From contig DASXYG010000016.1 in the NCBI GenBank assembly GCA_036502625.1, forward strand, positions 1 through 64,000: a stretch of 64,000 nucleotides of DNA, given 5' to 3'. The position numbers were made by a program, and so were the translations under genes. The stretch is from DASXYG01 sp036502625 (GTDB taxonomy: Bacteria > Actinomycetota > Actinomycetes > Streptosporangiales > Streptosporangiaceae). The first letter of the stretch is position 1. Each line of letters opens with the position of its first letter. A model generated the notes under the pieces. That model was not told where the DNA came from and searched no databases. It was given only the letters and a program-made list of their open reading frames with translations. Shown here in pieces: positions 37,146-45,104 of this stretch.

Positions 37146-38162
37146 ATGGGCGACAACGCAACGGATGAGCGGATCGCCGATCTCGTCCTCGAGGGCGGCG
37201 GCGTCAAGGGGATCGGCCTGGCCGGCGCGGTGCAACGGCTGGTCGACGACGGCTACACGTTCCAGCGGGTCGCGGGCACGTCCGCGGGGGCGATCACCGG
37301 CGGGCTGATCGCCGCGATGACGCAGGCGGGCGCGCCGCTCGACGGCATCGCCGCGATCGCGAAATCCATCGACTACTCGAGCTTCCTCGACCCCGGGCCG
37401 GTCGGCCGCGCGCTCGGCCCGCTGAAGCCGATCGCGCTCGGCTCGCACCTGATGTTCGACAACGGCCTCTACTCCGTACGCCGGCTGCACGCCTGGGTGT
37501 CCGGCGAACTGGCCCGGTTCGGCGTACGGACGTGGGGCGACCTGCGGCTCCCCGCCGACCCCGGCGCCGACATCCCCGAGGAGCACCGCTACCGCCTGGT
37601 CGTCGTGGCCAGCGACCTCACCCGGCAGCGGGCGATCAAGCTCCCCTGGGACTACGCCGACTACGGCCTGGACCCCGACTCCCAGTCGGTGGCCGACGCC
37701 GTGGTGATGTCGGCGTCGCTGCCGTTCTTCTTCGAGCCGCACATCCTGCGCGACACCGAGGGCAGGAAGTCCACGATCGTCGACGGCGGCATCTTCACGA
37801 ACTACCCCATCACGATCTTCGACCGTACAGACGGCAAGCCGCCGCGCTGGCCGACGTTCGGTGTGCGGCTGTGCTCCCGGGCCGACCTCCGCAAGCGCAA
37901 CGAGATCCACGGGCCGCTCTCGATGGCCACCGCCCTGGTGGAGTCGCTGCTCGGGGCGTGGGACGCCATGTTCGTCGACGACCCGTGCGCGCTGGCCCGC
38001 ACCATGTTCGTCGACACGGCCGACATCGCGTCCACCGATTTCGGCCTCACCCAGGAGCAGCAGCGGACCCTGCTCGACAACGGCACGCACGCCGCCGACG
38101 AATTCCTCCGACACTGGGATTTCGCGGACTTCCTCAGGCGTTGTCGGGGTGGTGCCCAGTGA
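37146..38162 (+). CDS. Patatin-like phospholipase
   Basis: A 338-residue patatin. The oxyanion loop is LEGGGVKGIGLAGAV, the nucleophile Ser lies in VAGTSAGAITG (near residue 45) and the catalytic Asp in IVDGGIFTNYP. It should be an active lipid acyl hydrolase with a Ser-Asp dyad; no signal peptide, so intracellular. TACAGT (37134-37139) ends 6 nt before the ATG, consistent with leaderless transcription. It is divergent from the sugar dehydrogenase. Confidence 0.9.
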   Translation: MGDNATDERIADLVLEGGGVKGIGLAGAVQRLVDDGYTFQRVAGTSAGAITGGLIAAMTQAGAPLDGIAAIAKSIDYSSFLDPGPVGRALGPLKPIALGSHLMFDNGLYSVRRLHAWVSGELARFGVRTWGDLRLPADPGADIPEEHRYRLVVVASDLTRQRAIKLPWDYADYGLDPDSQSVADAVVMSASLPFFFEPHILRDTEGRKSTIVDGGIFTNYPITIFDRTDGKPPRWPTFGVRLCSRADLRKRNEIHGPLSMATALVESLLGAWDAMFVDDPCALARTMFVDTADIASTDFGLTQEQQRTLLDNGTHAADEFLRHWDFADFLRRCRGGAQ

Positions 38163-38259
38163 TCAAGATGGCGGACGACCGGGGCCTCTGACTCCAGAGG
38201 TCAACGAATCTGACACGCCCGCTAACGAGTTGACGCCGAATCGCAACGGAGGAATTGCA
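38163..38259. other. Gap after patatin with weak hairpin
   Basis: A small stem CCTCTG/CAGAGG (38185-38200) could end patatin transcription. Nothing else recognised before the small ORF at 38260. Confidence 0.4.
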
Positions 38260-38514
38260 ATGTGTGACCGGCCGTGCCGAGGCGGGCGCCGCGCACGGCC
38301 CGGGAGGCGTCCGATCGGCGCCGTGTACGCCCAGCGTGGCGGGGATGACCGTGATCCGCGCGGCGAACGGCCTGACAATCCCTTTACGATTACAATCCGT
38401 AGTGATCGCCGTGGCCGTCAATTGTCCGGCGGCATGCCAACGGTCCAGAAAAACGGTCATATCGCCGACGCGCGTCGACCTCAATCGGCCCGTGACATTC
38501 GGCACGTAGAGTAA
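38260..38514 (+). CDS. Possible small protein, Arg-rich (84 residues)
   Basis: ATG 38260 is preceded by a strong ribosome site, CGGAGGA with 6 nt spacing, in a gap that otherwise holds no gene. The product starts MCDRPCRGGRRARPG, is rich in Arg, and has two Cys and no membrane segment. I do not recognise it. Third-position GC is lower than in neighbours, which could mean a young gene, an imported piece or no gene. The ribosome site is the main support. Confidence 0.35.
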   Translation: MCDRPCRGGRRARPGRRPIGAVYAQRGGDDRDPRGERPDNPFTITIRSDRRGRQLSGGMPTVQKNGHIADARRPQSARDIRHVE

Positions 38515-38700
38515 GCGCACAGCGATGCACACCCGTCCCGAGGACCCGGCCGCGGACACCCCGCACCCGGCCGAGGGAACCCGTCCCGACAGGCCCGCGA
38601 AGGCCGCACCCCGCAGCGGAGAAACACGCTCAGATGACCCGTCAGCGAGTCCAGCGCCCTGGATCGCCGAACCGTGGCGCCCGCCTCTAGGACGCCCGCG
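38515..38700. other. Gap before the PAS-GGDEF-EAL gene
   Basis: About 190 bp with no repeat, RNA or operator that I could recognise. The frame of the next gene is open from GTG 38674, but ATG 38701 has the better ribosome site. Confidence 0.4.
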
Positions 38701-41418
38701 ATGACCGAACGGCGCGACGCGACCCACCCCACGCGTACCAAGCGCTTGTCCATGCCGCAAACGGCCCTGCTCGTGGTGGCGGGCCTGGCGCTGGCGTACG
38801 TCCTCGGCTCGCTGCTCGGCTGGGGCGGCCGTACGGCGGCCTCCTGGGTGTCGTCCTGGGCGGGCGTCATCGCCTCAGGCGCGGCCATGCTCGGCCTGCT
38901 CAGCGCCTGGCGCCGCACCCCGCCGGGCGCCGTCCGCACCGTACGGCTCGCGCTCGCCGCCGGGTCGGGCGCCTGGTGCGCGGGCGAGATCGTCCTGGCG
39001 TTCTCCCGCATCGTGCTCAGCCGCGCGGCCACGTCCCTGTCGTTCGGCGACCTCTTCCTGATCGTCGCGCTCGTCCCCGTCGGGCTGAGCTTCGCGTACG
39101 GCGCGCGCCGCCCCCGCCGCATCGGCCCGGTGGTGCGCTACGTCCTCGACACCTATGTCTGCGCGGCCGCGCTGTTCGCGCTGGGGTGGGCGCTGCTGTT
39201 CGCCCACCTGTACCGCGCGTCGGGCGAGCCGGCGGGCGCGTTCCTGTTCGAGCTGATCTACCCGATGGTCGACATCGTGCTGCTGTGCGGCGCCGTGCCG
39301 CTGGTGCTGGTCACCCCGCGCAGCAGGCGCCCCCCGGCGCTCGCGGTGTACGCCGCGGTGGTCGCGCTGACCGTGGCCGACGTCGTGGAGACCACGATCC
39401 ACATCAGCGGCGGTGTCGCGGGCGACCTCGCGCACGCGCCGCGCATCATCGCGTACCTCCTGGTCGGCGTCGTCCCGTGGCTGGCCAAGCCGGCGCCGCG
39501 GCCCGCGGGGGAGCAGCCGCACCGCTCCGCGGAGCTGCCGCCGCTGATGTCCAACGCCATGCCCGCGATGGCCGCGGTCCTCGCCGTGCTGGTGCTGGCC
39601 GTCCGCGCGATCACCGGCGAGGGCCGGGTCGAACCCGTGCTGGCCGCGGCCACCGCGTCCGCGGTGATCGTCGCGGCGTTCCGCGCGTTCGGCGTCGCCG
39701 CCGAGGCCGTACGCCTGCGGCGCAAGGCGCAGGCCGGCGAGGACCACTTCCAGGCGCTCGCCGAGAGCATCGGCGACGTCGTGGTGATCAGCGACCTCGA
39801 CGGCGTGATCCGCTACGCCAGCGCGGGCGTCTCCGAGACGTACGGCTACGCGCGCGACGACCTCAACGGCCGCGACATCGCCGAGATCGTGCACCCCGAA
39901 GACTGGCCCGGCCTGCGCGCCAAGCTCGCCCGGTTCCTGCACTCCGACGCCGAGACCGTGCTGGTCGAGGTGCGGGTCCTGGCCGCCGACGGCACCTGGC
40001 TGCACACCGAGTCGACGGTCAGCCGCTACCGGCGCCCGGGGGAGCGGCACGGCCTGCTGATCACCACGCGCGACATGTCCGACCAGGTCGCGCTGCAGCA
40101 ACAGGTCACCCACCTGACCTTCCACGACGGCCTGACCGGCCTGCCCAACCGCGCCTACTACGAGGAGCGCGTCCGCGAGGTGCTGACCCGCGACCGCGAG
40201 TCCTCGCGCGGCGTCTGCGTGTTCATCGACCTCGACGGCTTCACCGCCGTCAACGACTCCGCCGGCCACGCCGCGGGCGACCTCCTGCTCAGCCAGGCGG
40301 CGCGGCGGCTGCGCGCGGCCGTGCCCATCGACGACACCGTGTCGCGCTGGGGCGGCGACGAGTTCGCCGTCTTCGTGGAGAGCCCCGCCGACGCCCAGAC
40401 CGTCGTCGACCTCGCCGACCGCCTCGGCTCCAGCGTGGCCGACGAACCGTTCCGGGTGGCGGGCAGCGAGATCACGCTGACCGCGAGCATCGGCGTGGCG
40501 TTCGCCGAGGACCGCCTCGAGGCCAGCGAGCTGATCCGCAACGCCGACGTCGCCATGGCGCGCGCCAAGGAGCTCGGCGGCGGCCGCGTGGAGATCTTCG
40601 CCGCGCACATGCACGCCGACGTCGTACGCCGCCTCGAGCTCGTCACCGACCTGCGCCGCGCGCTCGACGAGGACCAGTTCGCCATCGAGTACCAACCGGT
40701 CGTCGAGCTGGCCACGTCCCGGGTGACCGGCGTCGAGGCGCTCGTACGCCTGCGCCGCGGCCGTGCGTACATCGGCGCCGACGAGTTCATCCGCCCGGCC
40801 GAGGAGTCGGGGCTGATCGTGCCGCTCGGCGCGTGGGTGCTGCGCGAGTCGTGCGCCCAGGTCGCCCGGTGGCGCGCCGAGTCGTGGGACATCGGGTTGT
40901 CGGTGAACCTCGCCGCGCGCCAGATCGCCGCGCCGCAGTTCGTCGAGACGGTCGCCGGCGCGCTCGAGGACAGCGGGCTGCCCGGCGAGGCGCTGACCGT
41001 GGAGGTCACCGAGGAGACGCTGGTCGACGACACCGGCCAGGCCCTCGACCGCCTCCGCGAGCTGCGCGACCTCGGCGTACGCCTGGCCATCGACGACTTC
41101 GGCACGGGCTACGCCTCGCTGGTCTACCTCCGCCAGCTCCCGGTCGACATCATCAAGATCGACCCGTCGTTCGTCAGCGGCCTCGGCCGCGACGAGACGG
41201 TGTCGCTGCTGACCCGCACGATCGTCCGCCTCGGCCGCGACCTCGGCATCGCGGTGGTGGCCGAGGGCATCGAGCGCCCCGACCAGCTCGACCTCCTGCG
41301 CGAGATGGGCTGCGCGCGCGGCCAGGGCTACCTGGTGGCCCGCCCGATGATCGCCCAGCGCGTGGAGAAGCTGATCCGCCCCCCGCGCGCGAAGGGTTCG
41401 GCGGTCCCGACGCGCTGA
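38701..41418 (+). CDS. Membrane PAS-GGDEF-EAL c-di-GMP signalling protein
   Basis: A 905-residue protein. About nine or ten membrane helices (residues 20-335) are followed by a PAS domain (349-470; HFQALAESIGDVVVISDLDG), a GGDEF domain (ELTG-like start GLTGLPNRAYYEERV, active motif WGGDEFAVF near 548) and an EAL domain (about 650-895; VEALVRLRRG, VTEETL, DDFGTGYASL, IIKIDPSF, EGIER). Both catalytic motifs look intact. The large membrane part and PAS domain suggest sensing of a membrane or redox cue. ATG 38701 follows AGGA. Confidence 0.93.
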   Translation: MTERRDATHPTRTKRLSMPQTALLVVAGLALAYVLGSLLGWGGRTAASWVSSWAGVIASGAAMLGLLSAWRRTPPGAVRTVRLALAAGSGAWCAGEIVLAFSRIVLSRAATSLSFGDLFLIVALVPVGLSFAYGARRPRRIGPVVRYVLDTYVCAAALFALGWALLFAHLYRASGEPAGAFLFELIYPMVDIVLLCGAVPLVLVTPRSRRPPALAVYAAVVALTVADVVETTIHISGGVAGDLAHAPRIIAYLLVGVVPWLAKPAPRPAGEQPHRSAELPPLMSNAMPAMAAVLAVLVLAVRAITGEGRVEPVLAAATASAVIVAAFRAFGVAAEAVRLRRKAQAGEDHFQALAESIGDVVVISDLDGVIRYASAGVSETYGYARDDLNGRDIAEIVHPEDWPGLRAKLARFLHSDAETVLVEVRVLAADGTWLHTESTVSRYRRPGERHGLLITTRDMSDQVALQQQVTHLTFHDGLTGLPNRAYYEERVREVLTRDRESSRGVCVFIDLDGFTAVNDSAGHAAGDLLLSQAARRLRAAVPIDDTVSRWGGDEFAVFVESPADAQTVVDLADRLGSSVADEPFRVAGSEITLTASIGVAFAEDRLEASELIRNADVAMARAKELGGGRVEIFAAHMHADVVRRLELVTDLRRALDEDQFAIEYQPVVELATSRVTGVEALVRLRRGRAYIGADEFIRPAEESGLIVPLGAWVLRESCAQVARWRAESWDIGLSVNLAARQIAAPQFVETVAGALEDSGLPGEALTVEVTEETLVDDTGQALDRLRELRDLGVRLAIDDFGTGYASLVYLRQLPVDIIKIDPSFVSGLGRDETVSLLTRTIVRLGRDLGIAVVAEGIERPDQLDLLREMGCARGQGYLVARPMIAQRVEKLIRPPRAKGSAVPTR

Positions 41419-41540
41419 CCGGCCCGTACACCGTTCGTACGGGTCGGCGGCCATCTACGTGATGAGCATTACCGTCCAGATGCTGAGACAAGCGGGGGTT
41501 CGAGTTGACGATGGTCGGACGGTCGGCCAAGGTTGTGTTC
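41419..41540. other. Region upstream of the ilvB leader
   Basis: Contains no gene that I can support; should hold the ilvBNC promoter. GTTGACG (41503-41509) is a possible -35 but no confident -10 was seen. Confidence 0.4.
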
Positions 41541-41591
41541 GTGTCCACGAACTCCCTGATTCTCGTACTTGGTCGGCGCGCAGGCCGCTAA
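41541..41591 (+). CDS. ilvBNC leader peptide MSTNSLILVLGRRAGR
   Basis: A 16-codon ORF with GTG start, AAGG 8 nt upstream, and codons Leu-Ile-Leu-Val-Leu (41556-41570) in a row just before a hairpin that covers its stop region. This is the classical attenuation leader of branched-chain operons. A ribosome stalled on these codons when charged Leu, Ile or Val tRNA is scarce would change folding downstream. An in-frame GTG at 41535 could add two residues. Confidence 0.85.
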   Translation: MSTNSLILVLGRRAGR

Positions 41592-41646
41592 CCAAGCTCA
41601 CGACCTGCGCGCGCCCCTCGACCGCCCCGGCGGAGAGGGGTTTTTT
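41576..41646 (+). terminator. ilvBNC attenuator: hairpin at leader end plus intrinsic terminator
   Basis: First hairpin: GCGCGCAGG (41576-41584) with CCTGCGCGC (41604-41612). The terminator follows: CCCCTC (41614-41619) and CCGC pair with GCGG and GAGGGG (to 41640), then TTTTTT (41641-41646). In another register GGCGCGC (41575-41581) can pair with GCGCGCC (41609-41615), which takes two bases of the terminator arm. So the two structures compete. The 3' arm GAGGGG could also act as a ribosome site for ATG 41648. Confidence 0.85.
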
Positions 41647-41695
41647 GATGCCCGACCACCCCCGCCAGACGAACCATTCGCAAGGGAACGAGCCG

Positions 41696-43438
41696 ATGAC
41701 CGAGCAGTTGACCGGAGCCCAGTCGCTCATCCGGGCGCTGGAACACCTCGGAGTCGAGGTGGTCTTCGGGATCCCGGGCGGGACGATCCTGCCCGCCTAC
41801 GATCCCCTTCTCGACTCCACAAAGGTCCGCCACGTGCTCGTCCGGCACGAGCAGGGCGCGGGCCACGCCGCCGAGGGCTACGCCCAGGCGACCGGCAAGG
41901 TCGGCGTCTGCATGGCGACCAGCGGCCCCGGCGCGACGAACCTCGTCACCGCGATCGGTGACGCGTACATGGACTCCGTGCCGATGCTGGCGATCACCGG
42001 CCAGCAGTCCACCCAGCTCATCGGCACGGACGCCTTCCAGGAAGCGGACATCTGCGGCATCACGCTGCCGATCACCAAGCACAACTTCCTGGTCTCGCGC
42101 GTCGAGGACATCCCGCGTACGGTCGCCGAGGCGTACCACATCGCCTCCACCGGCCGCCCCGGCCCGGTCCTGGTCGACATTCCGAAGGACCTGCTCCAGG
42201 CGTCGATGGAGTTCTCCTGGCCGCCGCAGCTCGAACTGCCCGGCTACCGTCCCGTGACGCGCCCGCACGCCAAGCAGGTGCGCGAGGCGGCGCGCATGAT
42301 CACCTCGGCGAGCCGTCCGGTGCTGTACGTCGGCGGCGGCGTGCACCGGGCGCGTGCCGCGGCCGAGCTGAAGGTGCTCGCCGAGCTGACCGGCGCGCCC
42401 GTCGTGACCACGCTCATGGCGCGCGGCACCTTCCCCGACGGCCACGACCTGCACCTCGGCATGCCGGGCATGCACGGCACGGTCTCCGCGGTGGGCGCAC
42501 TCCAGCGCGCCGACCTCATCGTCGCGCTCGGCGCCCGCTTCGACGACCGCGTGACCGGCCAGCTCGACAGCTTCGCGCCGGACGCCGCGATCGTCCACGC
42601 CGACATCGACCCGGCGGAGATCTCCAAGAACCGCCACGCGGACGTCCCGATCGTCGGCGACTGCCGCGAGGTGCTGGCCGACATGATCGTCGCCGTGCAG
42701 GCGGAACACGCCGAGGGCCACGTCGGCGACTACTCCGCCTGGTGGGAGACGCTGCGCGGCTGGCGCGACACGTACGAGCTCGGCTACGACGACCCGGAGG
42801 ACGGCTCGATCGCGCCGCAGCAGGTCATCGAGCGCATCGGCGCGATCGCCGGCCCCGACGCCCTGTACGTCTCCGGGGTGGGGCAGCACCAGATGTGGGC
42901 GTCGCAGTTCATCCGGCACGAGAAGCCGGGCGCGTTCATCAACTCCGGCGGCGCGGGCACGATGGGCTTCGGCCTGCCGGCCGCGATGGGCGCCAAGACC
43001 GGATGCCCGGACACCACCGTGTGGTGCATCGACGGCGACGGCTGCTTCCAGATGACCAACCAGGAGCTGGCCACCTGCGCCATCGAGGGCATCCCGATCA
43101 AGGTCGCGGTGATCAACAACGGCAACCTCGGCATGGTCCGCCAGTGGCAGACGCTGTTCTACGACGGCCGCTACTCCAACACCGACCTCCAGTCGAAGCG
43201 GATCCCGGACTTCGTGAAGCTCGCCGAGGCGTACGGTTGCGTGGGCCTGCGCTGTGAGAAGCCCGAAGACGTGGACGCCACGATCGAGAAGGCGATGGCG
43301 ATCAACGACGCGCCCGTCGTGATCGACTTCGTGGTGCACGCGGACGCCATGGTGTGGCCGATGGTCGCGGCAGGCACCAGCAACGACGAGATCCAGGTCG
43401 CGCGCAACATGGCGCCGAAGTGGGACGGCGAGGAGTAG
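41696..43438 (+). CDS. ilvB: Acetolactate synthase large subunit
   Basis: A 580-residue thiamine-diphosphate enzyme: GIPGGTILPAYDPLLDS, the catalytic Glu in VRHEQGAGHAAEGYA, TSGPGATNLVT, and the ThDP/Mg motif GDGCFQMTNQELATC ... NNGNLGMVRQWQ. First common step of valine/leucine and isoleucine synthesis. ATG 41696 with AAGGGA 8 nt upstream is taken; ATG 41648, right after the attenuator T-run and 7 nt from GAGGGG, would add 16 residues. First gene of ilvBNC, regulated by the leader and attenuator. Confidence 0.95.
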   Translation: MTEQLTGAQSLIRALEHLGVEVVFGIPGGTILPAYDPLLDSTKVRHVLVRHEQGAGHAAEGYAQATGKVGVCMATSGPGATNLVTAIGDAYMDSVPMLAITGQQSTQLIGTDAFQEADICGITLPITKHNFLVSRVEDIPRTVAEAYHIASTGRPGPVLVDIPKDLLQASMEFSWPPQLELPGYRPVTRPHAKQVREAARMITSASRPVLYVGGGVHRARAAAELKVLAELTGAPVVTTLMARGTFPDGHDLHLGMPGMHGTVSAVGALQRADLIVALGARFDDRVTGQLDSFAPDAAIVHADIDPAEISKNRHADVPIVGDCREVLADMIVAVQAEHAEGHVGDYSAWWETLRGWRDTYELGYDDPEDGSIAPQQVIERIGAIAGPDALYVSGVGQHQMWASQFIRHEKPGAFINSGGAGTMGFGLPAAMGAKTGCPDTTVWCIDGDGCFQMTNQELATCAIEGIPIKVAVINNGNLGMVRQWQTLFYDGRYSNTDLQSKRIPDFVKLAEAYGCVGLRCEKPEDVDATIEKAMAINDAPVVIDFVVHADAMVWPMVAAGTSNDEIQVARNMAPKWDGEE

Positions 43439-43440
43439 GG

Positions 43441-43965
43441 ATGAACACGCACACGCTCTCGGTGCTGGTCGAGAACAAGCCGTCCGTCCTCGCCCGCGTC
43501 TCCGGCCTGTTCTCCCGGCGGGCCTTCAACATCGAGTCGCTGGCCGTCGGGCCCACGGAGTACCCCGAGATCTCCCGTATGACGATCGTGGTGAACTGCG
43601 ATGAGCAACCGCTGGAGCAGGTCACCAAGCAGCTCAACAAGCTGGTCAACGTCATCAAGATCGTCGAGCTCGACCCGGACGTCTCGGTGCAGCGCGAACT
43701 GCTGCTCGTCAAGGTGCGCGCGGACGCGGAGAGCCGCTCGCGCGTCCTGGAGACCGTCCAGATGTTCCGGGCGAAGGTCGTCGACGTGCACACGGACGCC
43801 CTCACGATCGAGGCGACCGGCACCGCGGACAAGCTCGAGGCCCTGATCCGGGTGCTCGAACCGTTCGGTATCAAGGAACTGGTGCAGTCCGGCATGGTGG
43901 CCCTCGGCCGCGGTGCCAGGTCCATCACCGACCGCTCGCTTCGCGCGGTCGAGCGCAGCGCCTGA
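43441..43965 (+). CDS. ilvN: Acetolactate synthase small (regulatory) subunit
   Basis: A 174-residue ACT-domain protein: HTLSVLVENKPSVLARVSGL then FSRRAFNIESLAVGPTEYP, and a C-terminal ALS_ss domain. It activates IlvB and confers feedback inhibition by valine. ATG 43441 follows the ilvB stop by 2 nt with GGAG in the end of ilvB. Confidence 0.96.
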   Translation: MNTHTLSVLVENKPSVLARVSGLFSRRAFNIESLAVGPTEYPEISRMTIVVNCDEQPLEQVTKQLNKLVNVIKIVELDPDVSVQRELLLVKVRADAESRSRVLETVQMFRAKVVDVHTDALTIEATGTADKLEALIRVLEPFGIKELVQSGMVALGRGARSITDRSLRAVERSA

Positions 43966-43999
43966 ATCACGCAGGAAACCGAGAAGGGAAACAGCCCTC

Positions 44000-45001
44000 G
44001 TGGCAACAGAGATCTACTACGACGACGACGCCGACCTGAGCATCATCCAGGACCGGCATGTGGCGGTGCTCGGCTACGGCAGCCAGGGCCACGCGCACGC
44101 GCTCAACCTGCGTGACTCCGGCGTCGACGTGCGCGTGGGCCTCGCGCCCGGTTCGAAGAGCCGGGAGAAGGCCGAGGCGGACGGCCTGCGCGTGGTGACC
44201 CCGGCGGAGGCCGTCGAGGAAGCCAACGTGATCATGGTCCTCGTCCCGGACCACATCCAGCGCGACCTCTACAAGGAGGCCATCGAGCCGAACCTGGTCG
44301 AGGGCGACGCGCTGTTCTTCGCGCACGGCTTCGCCATCCGGTTCGACCTGATCCAGCCGCCGGCCGGCGTGGACGTGTGCATGGTCGCGCCGAAGGGCCC
44401 CGGCCACCTCGTGCGCCGCCAGTTCAACGAGGGCCGCGGCGTACCGGTGCTGGTGTGCGTGGAGAAGGACGAGTCCGGCAAGGCATGGCCGCTCGTGCTC
44501 TCGTACGCCAAGGGCATCGGCGGCACCCGGCCGGGCGCGCTGAAGTCGACGTTCACCGAGGAGACCGAGACCGACCTGTTCGGCGAGCAGACCGTCCTCT
44601 GCGGCGGCATCGCCGAGCTGATCAAGGCCGGCTACGACACCCTCGTCGAGGGCGGCTACCAGCCCGAGTCCGCGTACTTCGAGACCCTGCACGAGGTCAA
44701 GCTGATCGTCGACCTCATCTACGAGGGCGGCCTCTCGAAGATGTGGTGGTCCGTCTCGGACAACGCCGAGTACGGCGGCTACACCCGCGGCTCGCGCATC
44801 GTCACCGACGCCACCCGCGCCGAGATGCGCAAGATCCTCACCGAGATCCAGGACGGCACCTACGCCCGCCAGATGGTCGAGGAGTTCGACGCCGGCCGCC
44901 CGAACTTCCTCAAGAAGCGCGAGCAGGAGCAGAACCTCCCCATCGAAAAGGTCGGCAAGGACCTCCGCAAGCTGATGAGCTGGGTCGACGAAGAGGACTG
45001 A
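44000..45001 (+). CDS. ilvC: Ketol-acid reductoisomerase
   Basis: A 333-residue class I enzyme: VAVLGYGSQGHAHALNLRDSG binds NADPH, KGPGHLVRRQF and the Mg-binding DLFGEQTVLCGG follow, with Glu pairs in the C-terminal knot (YFETLHEVKLIVDLIYEGG). Converts acetolactates to dihydroxy acids. GTG 44000 has AGAAGGGA upstream. A 13-bp stem after it ends the ilvBNC operon. Confidence 0.97.
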   Translation: MATEIYYDDDADLSIIQDRHVAVLGYGSQGHAHALNLRDSGVDVRVGLAPGSKSREKAEADGLRVVTPAEAVEEANVIMVLVPDHIQRDLYKEAIEPNLVEGDALFFAHGFAIRFDLIQPPAGVDVCMVAPKGPGHLVRRQFNEGRGVPVLVCVEKDESGKAWPLVLSYAKGIGGTRPGALKSTFTEETETDLFGEQTVLCGGIAELIKAGYDTLVEGGYQPESAYFETLHEVKLIVDLIYEGGLSKMWWSVSDNAEYGGYTRGSRIVTDATRAEMRKILTEIQDGTYARQMVEEFDAGRPNFLKKREQEQNLPIEKVGKDLRKLMSWVDEED

Positions 45002-45020
45002 CGTTCGTTCGCACGAGTTC

Positions 45021-45059
45021 CGGGGCCGGGCGGTCGTTTTCCGCCCGGCCCCGTTCTTC
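45021..45059 (+). terminator. Terminator after ilvBNC
   Basis: CGGGGCCGGGCGG (45021-45033) pairs perfectly with CCGCCCGGCCCCG (45041-45053) around TCGTTTT, followed by TTCTTC. Separates ilvC from the NACHT gene. Confidence 0.85.
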
Positions 45060-45104
45060 GTGGAATACCTCCGCGCACTGCGGTCACGGTGACACGATTT
45101 CACG

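Noticed and set aside
38875..41454. Minus-strand open frame of 859 codons opposite the PAS-GGDEF-EAL gene
   Set aside because: Same shadow effect; domains on the + strand are clear.
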